Positions 33,838 through 46,179 of a stretch of DNA of 64,000 nt are shown in pieces. The notes below the pieces were generated by a model. The model was given only the letters and a program-made list of their open reading frames with translations. It made no database searches and was not told where the DNA came from. This DNA is from Protula sp. h YS-2021. Its lineage: Eukaryota; Annelida; Polychaeta; Sabellida; Serpulidae. Made by a program: the position numbers and the translations under genes. Each line of letters starts with the position of its first letter. The stretch's first letter is position 1. The stretch spans positions 70,869,091 to 70,933,090 of the forward strand of contig OX457026.1 of the NCBI GenBank assembly GCA_949752745.1, read 5' to 3'.

Positions 33838-36800
33838 ACATATTGTATCTTGTAGGCAATCGCTGATACAGACTGTGTCCTGAAGGCAACCACTAACACA
33901 AATTGCACCTCATAGGCAAGCACTGATAAACAGACTCCTGAGGCAACCAGTAACACAGACTGTCTCTTGTAGCAACCACCAACACAAATTGTGTCCTGAA
34001 GGCAACCATTGATAAACAGACTATCTCCTGAGACGACCACTAACACAGGCTGTCTCCCGTAGGCAATCTACACAGATGTCTCCTGTAGGTAACCACTAAC
34101 ACAGACTGTTTCCTGTAGGCAACCACTAACACAGACTGTCTTTTGTAGGCAACCACTGACACAGACTGTCTCCTCTAGGCAACCACTAACACAGACTGTC
34201 TCCTATAATCAACCACTGACACAGACTGTTTCCTGTAGGTAACCACTGACACAGACTGTCTCCTGTAGGCAACCACTGACACAGACTGTTTCCTGTAGGT
34301 AACCACTAACACAGACTGTTTCCTGTAGACAACCACTAACACAGACTGCCTTTTGTAGGCAACCACTGACACAGACTGTCTCCTGTAGGCAACCACTGAC
34401 ATAGACTGTCTCCTGTAGGCATCCACTGACACAGACTGTTTCCTGTGGGCAGCCACTGACACAGACTGTCTCCTCTAGGCAACCACTGACACAGACTGTC
34501 TTTTGTAGGCAACCACTGACACAGACTGTCTCCTCTAGGCAACCACTGACACAGACTGTCTTTTGTAGGCAACCACAGACACAGACTGTCTCCTCTAGGC
34601 AACCACTGACACAGACTGTCTTTTGTAGGCAACCACAGACACAGACTGTCTCCTCTAGGCAACCACTGACACAGACTGTCTCCTGTAGGCAACCACTGAC
34701 ACAGACTCTTTCCTGTAGGCAATCACTGACACAGACTGTCTCCTGTAGGCAACCACTGACACAGACTGTCTCCTGTAGGCAACCACTGACACAGACTGTC
34801 TCATATAGGCAATCACCTACACAGACTGTCTCCTATAGGCAACCACTGACACAGACTGTTTCCTGTAGGCAACCACTAACACAGACTGTCTCCTGTAGGC
34901 ATGCACTGACACAGACTGTCTCCTGTAGGCAACCACTGACACAGACTGTATCCTATAGGCAATCACCTACACAGACTGTCTCCTATAGGCAACCACTGAC
35001 AGAGACTCTTTCCTGTAGGCAACCACTGACACAGACTGTTTCCTGTAGGCAACCACTGGCACAGACTCTCTCCTGTAGGCAATCACCTGCACAGACTGTC
35101 TCCTGTAGGCAACCACTGACACAGACTGTCTCCTATAGGCAATCACCTACACAGACTGTCTCCTATAGGCAACCACTAACACAGACTGTCTCCTGTAGGC
35201 ATCCACTGACACAGACTGTCTCCTATTAGCAACCACTGACACAGACTGTTTCCTGTAGGCAACCACTGACACAGACTGTCTCCTGTAGGTAACCACTGCA
35301 CAGACTGTCTTTTGTAGGCAACCACTGACACAGACTGTCTGCTGTAGGCAACCACTGATACAGACTGTTTTCTGTGGGTAACCACTAACACAGACTGTTT
35401 CCTGTAGGCAACCACTGACACAGACTGTTTCCTGTAGGCAACCACTGGCATAGACTGTCTCCTGTAGGCAACCACTGACACAGACTGTTTCCTGTAGGCA
35501 ACCACTGACACAGACTGTCTCCTATAGGCAATCACCTACACAGACTGTCTCCTATAGGCAACCACTAACACAGACTGTCTCCTGTAGGCAATCTACACAG
35601 ATGTCTCCTGTAGGTAACCACTAACACAGACTGTTTCCTGTAGGCAACCACTAACACAGACTGTCTTTTGTAGGCAACCACTGACACAGACTGTCTCCTC
35701 TAGGCAACCACTAACACAGACTGTCTCCTATAATCAACCACTGACACAGACTGTTTCCTGTAGGTAACCACTGACACAGACTGTCTCCTGTAGGCAACCA
35801 CTGACACAGACTGTTTCCTGTAGGTAACCACTAACACAGACTGTTTCCTGTAGACAACCACTAACACAGACTGCCTTTTGTAGGCAACCACTGACACAGA
35901 CTGTCTCCTGTAGGCAACCACTGACATAGACTGTCTCCTGTAGGCATCCACTGACACAGACTGTTTCCTGTGGGCAGCCACTGACACAGACTGTCTCCTC
36001 TAGGCAACCACTGACACAGACTGTCTTTTGTAGGCAACCACTGACACAGACTGTCTCCTCTAGGCAACCACTGACACAGACTGTCTTTTGTAGGCAACCA
36101 CAGACACAGACTGTCTCCTCTAGGCAACCACTGACACAGACTGTCTTTTGTAGGCAACCACAGACACAGACTGTCTCCTCTAGGCAACCACTGACACAGA
36201 CTGTCTCCTGTAGGCAAACACTGACACAGACTCTTTCCTGTAGGCAATCACTGACACAGACTGTCTCCTGTAGGCAACCACTGACACAGAGTGTCTCATA
36301 TAGGCAATCACCTACACAGACTGTCTCCTGTAGGCAACCACTGACACAGACTGTTTCCTGTAGGCAACCACTAACACAGACTGTCTCCTGTAGGCATGCA
36401 CTGACACAGACTGTCTCCTGTAGGCAACCACTGACACAGACTGTATCCTATAGGCAATCACCTACACAGACTGTCTCCTATAGGCAACCACTGACAGAGA
36501 CTCTTTCCTGTAGGCGACCACTGACACAGACTGTTTCCTGTAGGCAACCACTGGCACAGACTCTCTCCTGTAGGCAATCACCTGCACAGACTGTCTCCTG
36601 TAGGCAACCACTGACACAGACTGTCTCCTATAGGCAATCACCTACACAGACTGTCTCCTATAGGCAACCACTAACACAGACTGTCTCCTGTAGGCATCCA
36701 CTGACACAGACTGTCTCCTATTAGCAACCACTGACACAGACTGTTTCCTGTAGGCAACCACTGACACAGACTGTCTCCTGTAGGTAACCACTGCACAGAC

Positions 36801-37512
36801 TGTCTTTTGTAGGCAACCACTGACACAGACTGTCTGCTGTAGGCAACCACTGATACAGACTGTTTTCTGTGGGTAACCACTAACACAGACTGTTTCCTGT
36901 AGGCAACCACTGACACAGACTGTTTCCTGTAGGCAACCACTGGCATAGACTGTCTCCTGTAGGCAACCACTGACACAGACTGTTTCCTGTAGGCAACCAC
37001 TGACACAGACTGTCTTTTGTAGGCAACCACTGACACAGACTGTCTCCTGTAGGCAACCACTGATACAGACTGTTTTCTGTGGGTAACCACTGACACAGAC
37101 TGTTTCCTGTAGGCAATCACCTACACAGACTGTCTCCTATAGGCAACCACTAACACAGACTGTCTCCTGTAGGCATCCACTGACACAGACTGTCTCCTAT
37201 TAGCAACCACTGACACAGACTGTTTCCTGTAGGCAACCACTGACACAGACTGTCTCCTGTAGGCAACCACTGATACAGACTGTTTTCTGTGGGTAACCAC
37301 TAACACAGACTGTTTCCTGTAGGCAACCACTGACACAGACTGTTTCCTGTAGGCAACCACTGGCATAGACTGTCTCCTATAGGCAACCACTGACACAGAC
37401 TGTTTCCTGTAGGCAACCACTGATACAGACTGTCTCTTGTAGGCAACCACATACACAGTCTCCTATAGGCAACCACTGACACAGAGTGTCTCATGCAGGC
37501 AACCAGTAACAC
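33838..37512. repeat. 30-bp satellite array with 1.5-kb higher-order repeat
   Basis: About 120 tandem copies of a unit near TGTAGGCAACCACTGACACA plus GACTGTCTCC. Edge units at the left (33838-34040) are the most diverged. A higher-order block begins near the odd phrase CAATCTACACAGATGTCTCC at 34064 and restarts at 35589, a shift of 1525 bp. The second block lacks one 30-bp unit near 36290, so later landmarks are offset by 1495. A third partial block (about 37111-37440) repeats a stretch about 480 bp earlier. Frames of up to 149 codons on the minus strand are open only because 30 is a multiple of three. Confidence 0.95.
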
Positions 37513-39239
37513 ACACTGCCAATTGTTGTCCTGTTGACCACTGCCAAACCTAGTGGAAATCAAAATTAGACAAGTTTTACTTGAAGCGACTTGTGGCACA
37601 AGCTCGAACGGAATTGGATACACCAGCGATCATAGTCATAGATTCTTTTATCAAGTTTGCTTCTTTTGGGCTGCTTAAGGCACAGCCTTAAAATGAATAA
37701 AATCACTTTCTTGAGGCTAGGAGACGAGCAATACACTAATTTTTGTTGCTTTTGAGATAGGGATGGTGTATCCCGAAAAAAGCATTTTTCTGTAAAGCAT
37801 GTTAATAGATTCCATAAAAATGATGACGGGTGACAGAATTTATGACTGCTTTTGTTATATGAGACCATTACGTTATTTGAGTAATTCGCCTGTTGTACAT
37901 CCCAATGACATTGGGATTAATGTATATCTCGTAGATGTGTACCAGTCCTACTAGCAGGAAACTCATGAAATCAATCATTCCTTTTCCTCACTGCTAAATG
38001 TCCCAGGGAATCAAGTCAATCATGGCGCAGTAGCCGCTGAATGACAAAGAACAGTCCTTTTTTTCTGTTATTGCAGTGTGGTGTTGGACCAAAACAATGC
38101 TCGTATAAAAAATAATCCCAGTCGCATTGTTTACTTGCCTCATCCAACGATACTTGACCGTAAAAACATGGGTTCAAGTTTGCATAGGTGAGTGCCCCCC
38201 CCCCCCCCCCCCCCACTTCGGGGTTACAATTGCATACTGTTTTCACAGTCACCTGTTTTGCACAACACTAATTTCTCTTGTGTTATTGCAGTTTGTTCAC
38301 CGGTTTTCGTTTAGTTTTCCACAACCTTATGACAAATAAGCAGTATTAGTAAATTTAACATTCAAATTTAGGCTGACAGTTACAATATTTAGGCGAGTCT
38401 TCAGCATTCTCAAGTAAATTTGACACACATAAATTAAACGGGATATACCCCTCGCCTGCATCCAAACTGCAATCGTCGGCCGCCAACAAACCAATAATAC
38501 CCCCTTGCCTGCACACAAACTCTTCTACGCCGCGTAAAAACCGATCACACATTTGCAACCCTGTTAAATTCCAAAATGCCAATATGTTGCTGAGCGATCA
38601 GTCTTGTAACACTCGAAACTGTACTAAGTGGGTCATAAGATAAGGATTCTCTTCATTAAAAGTAGTTTTTTTTCCTCTGTTGAATTTTCGAAAGGTCTGA
38701 AGAGGAAATATGTTGCAGACCCCCATAAAAAAGCAATTTCTTCACACGTTTCTTTTGAAAGGATGCTGTAACCGCAAAGCGTGTCTAGAATATTAAAGTC
38801 AGAACCATTGTAAAACCTCCTTAATAGAATCCTCGCTCTTAAAATAGATTACTTTAGCCTTGTCTTCTCTGAGCAGCCTCTGTATGATGATTTCATTTGC
38901 CTCTTTTTTTTCTCGAACTGTTGGAAGGTGAATGCATCTTCGCCTTTCTTGTAAACTTATTTCCACTAACCAGATTTGACGAACGATTTATGGAATTGAC
39001 AAGGGTAGGAGAGCTATGTGATGCCGTCATTTGCGTTTTGTAGCAACTCGAAATAGGAGAGTTTGTTCAACGTTTCAGTGTAATCTTGGCAAAATCTTGC
39101 TTTATACCTTTCGGTAAAAGCACAAGAAACATAAACCAATTTACGTGGATTGAGGAAATGGATTGAGACATTTGTTTGCAGAAGTTTTAGCTTATGGTTA
39201 TCCGAATACCTCTATCTTATTTTTGAACTGTAAAATACT
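37513..39239. other. Spacer; C20 run at 38195-38214
   Basis: No gene is supported. ATAG|GTGAGT before the C20 tract resembles a splice donor, but the same GTGAGTGCCCCC phrase ends another repeat family (43139, 56430), so it is probably repeat-derived. Confidence 0.4.
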
Positions 39240-39600
39240 TTTTTTAACTTCACCGCGATTAGCAAGCTACGGAATAATTCTTCATCCCTTGAAGTAAACT
39301 ATGGAATTGGCAGTACCATTCCTGTGTCTCAAGACGTAAAATTATGGCCATGTCAAAATATGCAAGGCATTTCCATAGACATCCACGGACTCCCGGGATT
39401 AGCAGTTGCCCATTCTCCTGTCCAATGCTCTTTGCTTCTGAGTAGCTACAGCAGTGGCTTCCCATTCCTTTATGCAGATGTACAGGTGACAGCAAACTGC
39501 GAGACTCGTGCTGAACAAGAGCAGGGTAGCTTGGGCCGAGAGTCTTTCAATTCTCTGTTAATGATGTGAACGTGTCCTTGCGGACATGACACCATTCTTT
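39240..39600. promoter_or_regulatory. Candidate regulatory island upstream of putative exon
   Basis: Even-composition stretch with open frames on both strands (39324-39569 plus, 39259-39495 minus) and no recognised protein. It contains CCCGGGATTAGC (paired-type/bicoid-class core GGATTA), GTACAGGTGACAG and TTATTGATTT. It lies about 1.1 kb before the start codon at 40659. A cis-element or a short coding exon are both possible. Confidence 0.22.
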
Positions 39601-40658
39601 TATTGATTTGTGAGATATTTCCCTTCTGTTTTTAACTGTTCGTGCGTTACCGTGGACATTTTTAATGAGGCAAAGATGAAAAATAACATTTCAAAAAGGG
39701 TCAAGGCCCACAAAGATACATTTGGTTACTTTAAATAATGCAGTATTATTTGCCCAGAAAGACAGTAGAAATGAGACTGAACACTAAATGGATAATACAG
39801 AGTTTTCACAGTGTTAAATAAGAATACATTGTTTATGGTCCATTGCTCATCTTGTGTGATATCTCACAGAGTACACCGGAGAAGTTCAAACTATGGAAAT
39901 ACAACCACGTAAAAAAAACACACACACACACACACCAAACGGCGCTGGGGGTTGCTGAGTGCAGATGAGCAAACGCCTGGGATGAAAAAGAGCACTGGTC
40001 TTTACTGTTATTTGGTCAAAGAGTGCATTTAGCAGATCAGAGGAGGAGGCTTGTTTTTATGTTTACATGTTGTTTAAAAAAAACTTAGAGGATTTTACAT
40101 CTCGGAGCGCTGCAGGTATTGATTGTAGAGTTAATGTCAGTCAGTAGTGTTGTCTTAACGAATAGATGGTGATTAAACTTACATAAGTGCTGTGAACAGA
40201 TGTGAATAATTAAATCGTGTAATTAGAAAAAAAAAACTGACGCTGGTAGAATTATTGGATAAGGAATACTATGGAATGTAGCGAAAAGTCTACATTAACT
40301 TCAAGTCGTTTACTAGTTGAAATTCACTCCTCAATTAACTCAAATGTTAATATTCAAATGCGTGATAAACTGTTATATCTAAACACAAAAACCCAGAAGG
40401 AACTATTTTTAAGAAGACAAACTCAAAGTTTGCAATCATTAAATATTCCATGGCGTAACAGAACTTCATTTCCATTGTAAAATAGCATATCCAGATTGGT
40501 AACAGATTGCCATTTTTCTGGGCTAGTGACGTATGTGTAAAAAGCATGCAAGTAAATCATGCCGAATATTGTAACAGAGCCCATGGAAAGAAACGTAGAA
40601 ATAAATACTTCACCTTTTTCAATACCTACAATGACGACAGCAAATGAAAGCATATACC
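39601..40658. other. Spacer / possible 5' flank of the 40659 exon; (CA)n at 39916-39935
   Basis: Short CA repeat preceded by an A-run. An out-of-frame ATG at 40631 and an in-frame ATG at 40644 precede the preferred start at 40659. No clear TATA or initiator could be chosen. Confidence 0.4.
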
Positions 40659-41047
40659 ATGGGTCAAATAAAAAGTATGTTCAGAAGAGGCTTTTGCGGG
40701 CCTGCTAACTCGCATCCCTCTTGCCAAGGTCATTCGGAAGGTGAGGACTCCGGAACGGAATCTACATACGGACAATACTTGCCGTTACGCAATCCAAGCC
40801 AAAAGTCGAAAGGTGCTTCAAGTATGGGCAACGGGATAGATGACTCCGATCGCGGTTTTAACGATACTATTGACCCAGCCTTAATTCGTAAACACAGCGG
40901 TCGCGCGGAAACTAATGGGAGTAAAAAAACTGTTGATACCATGTTAGCTGTTACCATAGCAACCCGACATGGTAACCATCTAACAGCAACAAGACCGCGC
41001 CATCATAACTTTCTCCACCGCCACTTTGGACGAAGAGCCAGATCGCG
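40659..41047 (+). CDS. Putative first coding exon, N-myristoylated protein
   Basis: The frame is open for 129 codons and ends two bases into a codon at GCG|GTAAGT, a consensus donor at 41048. The start at 40659 is ACCATGG, an ideal context (A at -3, G at +4). The in-frame ATG at 40644 has a poorer one. The N-terminus MGQIKSMF fits the N-myristoylation pattern (Gly2, Ser6, basic residues after), predicting membrane attachment. The rest is hydrophilic and probably disordered: an acidic Ser/Gly stretch (GEDSGTESTYGQYLPL), then a His/Arg-rich end (ATRPRHHNFLHRHFGRRARS). No domain is recognised. Usage is non-repetitive and GC-richer than the flanks. It shares exit phase with the exon at 11649. The stop read as TAA at 41049-41051 lies in the donor and would be spliced out. 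An RFX X-box lies within it (40950-40963). Confidence 0.55.
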
Positions 41048-41557
41048 GTAAGTATTGATTACCCATCCCCGTGCCTTATTGTGGTATTATTGCTGATATT
41101 GATAAAGTGAGGTGCCGATTACAGTTCTCACCCAAATCCGAAGGGCAGGAATCAGCACGGTGATTGGCCGAGTGTGTCGTGAATTTATCGACACCATAAA
41201 ATCAAGACTGAATACTGCTCGCAACGCGATGGCTGTCTAATGAAAGGTGCATTCGGGAGGGGGGAGGGCTGTTCTTCCTGGGACCCGACAATACCCGGTC
41301 GTCAAGGGGGGGGGGGGGGGCTCTGGGGGAGAGCAGAGTTGTGGGTGGCCTAGTTTTTGGGATGGGCCTAACTAGTGAACTTTGCGGTCGGAAGTCACTT
41401 GGAAAAATGGTCATATGTGAATGCCATATGCTAGGATTTTGCTGCAGATGTGTTTGTGTGTGTGTGTGTGTGTGTGTTTTTTTTTTTTTTAAAATCACAA
41501 AAAATACACAAACTATAAAACACCAAACAATGCCCAAAAAAAATCTTTAAAAAAACT
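41048..41557. other. Putative intron start; G15 run and GT microsatellite
   Basis: G15 at 41306-41320 and (GT)n followed by a T-run at 41452-41490. No further exon was recognised downstream in the window. Confidence 0.4.
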
Positions 41558-41850
41558 TCCAGCGTCGTTGTGATCACGAGCGCATTTTCCAGTGTCGTGA
41601 TTACAGGTGTATTTTCCAGTGTCGCTGTGATCGCGAGTACAGCTCTCAGTGCCATTGTGATCACGATCACAGCTCCCAGTGCCGTTTTGATCACGCAGTT
41701 CCCAGTTCCTTCTGTTATTACGAGCAGAGCTTCCAGTACCGCTGTGATCACGGGCACAGCTCCCAGTTTCGTTGTAATCACGGGCACAGCTAGCATTTCC
41801 GTTGTGATCACGGGTGCAGCTATCAGTGCCCTTGTGGTCACGATCATGAC
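41558..41850. repeat. 30-bp degenerate minisatellite, about 10 copies
   Basis: Units resemble TTCCAGTGTCGTTGTGATCA followed by CGGGCACAGC. Period 30 keeps frames open on both strands (41570-41869 plus; 41431-41943 minus), giving Val/Ile/Thr-rich readings that look membrane-like but are artefacts. Confidence 0.85.
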
Positions 41851-42104
41851 TTGGTTGTTGAAGGAATAGAGTTGAATTATTTTCTCCTTACGAAGCAGTG
41901 CTGCATACCACATATATGATTCGAGTGAACCGCTTGAGACCAAATTTTAACGAAATTGAAGCTGCCAGAAAGGGGACTATGGATCACATTTTTCGGGCAA
42001 AATTATGTACAAACCCATAAATATAACGCAATTTGGATTTTTATCTGTAATGTGATTGCCAAATTCACACATTTCATGTGTTTCCAATGTATTTGCCTGT
42101 GTCA
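41851..42104. other. Short spacer
   Basis: No feature recognised. Confidence 0.3.
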
Positions 42105-42440
42105 AGTGAAGTCATAACACTGTGATATAACCGAATGTTTATTACCGCAGGGTGCTGATGAGCTGTAAACCACAGAGCGGTAACTACCCTGGAGAAAGTG
42201 CTTGCGGATAGCCCTTGCTTGCAATCTCATTTTATCGCTCACAATATTACCCTCCATTGCACAAGTTAAGCGCTTATAGATGTATATGATTGTAAAGCCG
42301 GTGTAAAGAAACAGGCCGAATTCCAATGTAACCCCAAGATACCTGTGGTACTTTCCAAGTAATTCAGTTTTGTTACCAGGCAAGCCTGGAATAGAATCTT
42401 CGCACCGCTGAAAGATAATCCATAAGCATCTCATTGATTA
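42105..42440. promoter_or_regulatory. Even-composition island with RUNX-type site; exon not excluded
   Basis: The minus strand is open for 110 codons (42102-42434) with one hydrophobic stretch (about residues 33-51) and no known domain. The same stretch has GTAAACCACAGAG, a RUNX-type AACCACA on the plus strand, and paired GGTAACTACC/TATTACCGC phrases. I favour a cis-regulatory element over a gene because no splice sites or known domain accompany the frame. Confidence 0.2.
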
Positions 42441-43138
42441 GTCCTATAAAGCTGCGGCATTCGGGGGTAGGGGGTGGGGAGTGGGGGAAGGGGTGTACTG
42501 GCATGTTAAGCCTACTGTGCCCAGCAAAGAAGCCACTATGCTGGCGAGATGTCACTTATCAAGACATTGATTTGTTCGGCAATTTGTTTTTGGGGGGCCC
42601 TCGATTTTATCATATCACTTTGGTATCGAAAGGTTGTTTAATGCTGAGCAGTGATGCCCTTGTCTTTCTTTGGTATAGAACTAATTAATAAAAAAAATCG
42701 TTATAGTTTGCCCTGAAACAACTAGTTCATCTTGACAAAAGACGAATATCTCTTCTGCATTTGATAATGTAGAGATATTTATGGTCATTTCACGTTGACC
42801 AGAACGGAAACTGATCTGAAAACATCCGTTAAAAGATTTTATCGTATTCTTCCTGCATTGACATTTTCTGTATAATTTACTTGCTAAAATAATTTAACGC
42901 ACTACAGCTGCGTGTGTATGTTCAGCTGTTCAAAGAAAAAGAACTAATTCAATAAGTTCCGTCCGGTTTTGTAAGTAAGGGTTGTCGTCAGCCTGGGTCA
43001 TCACAACCACACGTTACACTGAGGTCTCAGAAGTGGTAGTGAGGACCCGTTTGTGGTATCCTGAGAAGGAGGTAGTGGGGGTGGGGTGGGGAGAGTTAGT
43101 ATCATATATATTACAGTTTATGTCCAATATACGTGGAG
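42441..43138. other. Spacer, no gene seen
   Basis: G-rich stretch at 42464-42492. No supported coding region. Confidence 0.35.
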
Positions 43139-43380
43139 AAATGGAGAGGGTATTTTTATAGGCCAACCGTGGTGCCAGTTTCGTTAAAAACGAGGTGCAG
43201 GGTATGTTCATTTATCAATCCGCGTTTCCTACAAAAAGGGGGTTCTTTCGGAATTGTACTCCGCGTTTGATTAAAAATGAGGTATTATTTAAAGCTTAAC
43301 CCAAACGTTTAGGGGTCGTTTTAAAAAATCACGGACACGCATGGTGTCCAATTTGTGGTGAGTGCCTCCATCCCCGTGTT
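43139..43380 (+). repeat. R4 repeat, copy 1
   Basis: Shares with 56430-56722 the ordered phrases GGAGAAATGG, CGGAATTGTACTCCG, GGTTAAA/GATTAAA and ACACGCAT, and the end phrase GTGAGTGCC followed by C-rich sequence. Superfamily unknown; no coding capacity. Confidence 0.6.
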
Positions 43381-44249
43381 GCCATTGAGGACCAAGTAAT
43401 GGCACCAAGGACCCCACAATTTTGTTTCAAATGTAAGGTCGAGTCCTTTTTAGTGAAAACAAACCATTACAACAATACCAACAGGCAGTGTTTTCGAGAC
43501 AGAAAAATTCCAAGCAGTGGCACTGAGGAATCGTTGGTGGTACTGAGTAAGGCATTTTCAATGACATTTTACTGAAAAATGAATCTGAATTTACTTGAAA
43601 TGCGTTGATGTTGAATTTGCTCGATAAAACAGACAATTTATACAGTTCGTTTTGAAGAAATATGCTTCATATTTGTTTGGCGCAACACTAAAAAAAGTTC
43701 TGTTCGCTCTGTGAACAATATTTCGTGTATTTCTGTGATTGGTGCTGGAAAATTGTTTATGTGTCAACGTTATGACCCATAAAGATTAACATCTTGGTAT
43801 CTGTGTGGTAACCATGTCCTTGGTAACGATAAGTCATTTCATAATGGCTTTGGTAAGGCTTACCTTAGTTGCAAAAACAAACAAACAAATAAACACGCAA
43901 GTGTATGTTCTGATGTCAGTTCCTGTTCTCAGTCACCAATACACAACCGACTTAGTCTTCAGAATGCACGACACAGAAGAAAGGGAGGTTGAAATAGAAT
44001 GGAAGCCATTAGCAGTCTCAAGACCTCCCGAAGTTCCATTCGTGCCACGATGTATCCAGTATTAGTGAAGAATAAGGTTTCCACAACAATCTCATAAGAG
44101 AATCGGTTGGTCTTTTTACATCAGTGGGGCATTTGTCTGCTGTATCAAAGTTTTAGAGATCAAGTGTTTGAAAACGGCGTATACTTTTTAGTCAGATTGC
44201 TTTCAATTTTCACAAGAGTGGTTCAAAGTAGGGTTTCTCCTAATTACGT
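43381..44249. other. Spacer; TGGTAA-rich stretch near 43795-43855
   Basis: TTGGTA/TGGTAAC words recur four times between 43795 and 43855. No supported gene. An 86-codon plus frame at 43805 is unrecognised. Confidence 0.35.
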
Positions 44250-44432
44250 TATCTGTGGATCTGTCACCGGTGTCCCAGGAGGAATGGCCCCCAGGAGAAA
44301 TGCCCCCCCCGGGCCCAATATCCTGGGATATTTGTTCCGCCGGAGGCCATTCGTCCCAGGATATTTGGCCTCCTCTTAGGATATTTAGTCCTATGGGATT
44401 CAATTCGGGCCAGGATATTTGGTCCCTCTTAT
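44250..44432. repeat. MULE-terminus-like repeat (GGATATTTG units)
   Basis: Tandem-like phrases CCCAGGAGGAATGGCCCCC, CCTGGGATATTTGTTCCG, CCCAGGATATTTGGCCTCC and GGCCAGGATATTTGGTCC. The style of short G/C-clamped repeats of this length resembles the terminal inverted repeat of the MULE at 47.1-49.2 kb, though the words differ. The partner end was not found. Confidence 0.4.
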
Positions 44433-44649
44433 AAATTTTCTTGAGGCATGAAAAACAATTATTGTGATCAATCACCGCTTTGATGCTGGAGAACAAAGTT
44501 CCACCTCTGTAAGCTCTATAAAATGGGAGCGATTAATCGGTTATTCTACTAGTCTACTCACATGAACCTGCCACGATTTACTCACCGCGAAGACTACATA
44601 TGTTATCACATACTCTCGTATTTGATCATTAACTGACACCTTGACTTAA

Positions 44650-44722
44650 AATGAAAAAGTTTCAAGAATTTCGACGAAAAGTCGCACTTACCACTTTCGA
44701 CGAAAAGTCGCTCGACGAAAAG
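44650..44722. repeat. Three CGACGAAAAGTCG-type units
   Basis: TTTCGACGAAAAGTCG occurs twice and CTCGACGAAAAGTTG once within 75 bp. Each is a small hairpin (CGAC..GTCG). Possibly a transposon end. Confidence 0.55.
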
Positions 44723-45004
44723 TTGGGATACCATAAGTAACAATTATTGTCTGGATTGTTAATCCATAGGTTAAAAAAGTAAATTGTGGCCTTTTGGGAA
44801 ATAAACGAGAATGTTTAAGAAGTGACTAATACAATATATATGTATGACGCAAGCCTTGTGGGAATGCTTCTGAATCTGATCAAACATCCAAAACCTTTAT
44901 CCAGCTGAGGAGTCTAGAAAATTATTTATAGTCAGTAGCAGACTTCATCAGATTTGATATTCTTGTTTAACAATGTAATCGATTTTAACGAAACTTTGCG
45001 TATA
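44723..45004. other. Short spacer before pogo-like MITE
   Basis: No feature recognised. Confidence 0.3.
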
Positions 45005-45640
45005 CAGTGGAACCTCGACATCGGACCACCTCCCTATTGGAGCCACCTTTGAAATGGGGCACATTTTCTTGGTCCCGAATGCGCTCCATAGACCTCAATG
45101 GTTAAGGAAACTCCCAGTTGGGACCACCTCGAAACGGACCACTTCGGGCCACTTTTTTCAGTCCCGAACACTCAAAATGCCTGAGATCGGACCACTGTTT
45201 GACAAAGGGGAAATCACTTTATCTGTGCGGCACATTATTGGCAACAATAAGCATATTGCCGTCTGGGATATTGTTGCTGGGGATTATGGTAACAAGTGTG
45301 TAACCAGAAAGGAGCTTTATTTTGTTATTTATTGTCTAAACAATAGCACCTGACAACATACAAACTCATTGCCTTCCCTCTGGGTACTTCTAGCGCGCTA
45401 TAATCCCTAAGCCACTGTTACCGCCCCAGCTTATTCTTTAAAACATAGTGTTTAACACTTTCCGGAATTCAACCACGTTGAAAATGTACAGAGAACATTA
45501 CTTTCATTGTGTTTGGACATCAAAGTTGAATCTATGGTCAACCCACAACATATTACCCAAGAATGACTAAACCTCCCACCTCTGAAATAGGGCGCGTTTT
45601 TCCGGTCCCAAGGGCTGGTCCGATTTCAGAGATTCCGCTG
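45005..45640. mobile_element. Pogo/Tigger-like MITE with TA target duplication
   Basis: The left end CAGTGGAACCTCGACATCGG (45005) is matched at the right by the complement CAGCGGAATCTCTGAAATCG, giving an imperfect inverted repeat of about 25 bp. TA flanks both ends (45003-45004 and 45641-45642). Subterminal phrases TTGGTCCCGAA and CCGGTCCCAAGG are also mirrored. No transposase is present; the 636-bp interior is non-coding. CAGTGGAACCTC ends with TA duplication are typical of pogo-like Tc1/mariner elements. Confidence 0.8.
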
Positions 45641-46179
45641 TATTTGTGCATTGTCTTTGTTTAAACTTTATGTTTCACTTGAAAATAACGCTTAATTGAG
45701 GTCTGTTGAGAGTTCGTTTGTGTAGCTGCTAACTGTCGTTGGCAAATCATATCAACAGCCGTGTGGAGGGCATCCGTTAAATCGGGCATATTTTCGGCAC
45801 ACGAATATTGCACTGATTGTCTTTCACACCACCCATAGTCAGACTTAATACTTATTATAAAATAACAGCTTGTATAACTGCCTTTTTAAGTATTAACTGA
45901 GTATAAAGACAATGAATTATTTGCTCTTTTATACGCATTTTATAAGACAGACAATAGGGATTAGTCGTATAAAGCTTTTCTCTTAAGCACACATCTTTTG
46001 TAATAAGCCCTATTTTCTTTACATTCGCTGTGTTCAAATAATGTACTCAACACCAACAGATGACAATAGAGAAAAAAAAGCAAACACTACCGAGTAACAA
46101 GCCGATAGTTGTTTACATGAAGCACAAAATGTGGAGAGCAATTTTATCTACAACATCAATCTTCTCTACAACAGAAGAA

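Noticed and set aside
33789..37120. Minus-strand frames of 78-149 codons repeating QSVSVVAYR or GDSLCQWLPT
   Set aside because: They follow the 30-bp satellite exactly, are open in more than one frame, and have no gene signals. The length is explained by a period divisible by three.
33838..37512. CRISPR array
   Set aside because: Units are contiguous without unique spacers, and the genome is eukaryotic; this is a satellite.
38183..38196. ATAG|GTGAGT as a splice donor of a host exon
   Set aside because: The same phrase before a C-run ends the R4 repeat; upstream frame is short and unrecognised.
41431..41943. 170-codon minus frame and 99-codon plus frame, membrane-like
   Set aside because: Both derive from the 30-bp minisatellite and adjoining GT and T tracts.
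44650..44722. CGACGAAAAGTCG units as a CRISPR- or operator-like array
   Set aside because: Only three irregular copies; a transposon-end remnant is simpler.
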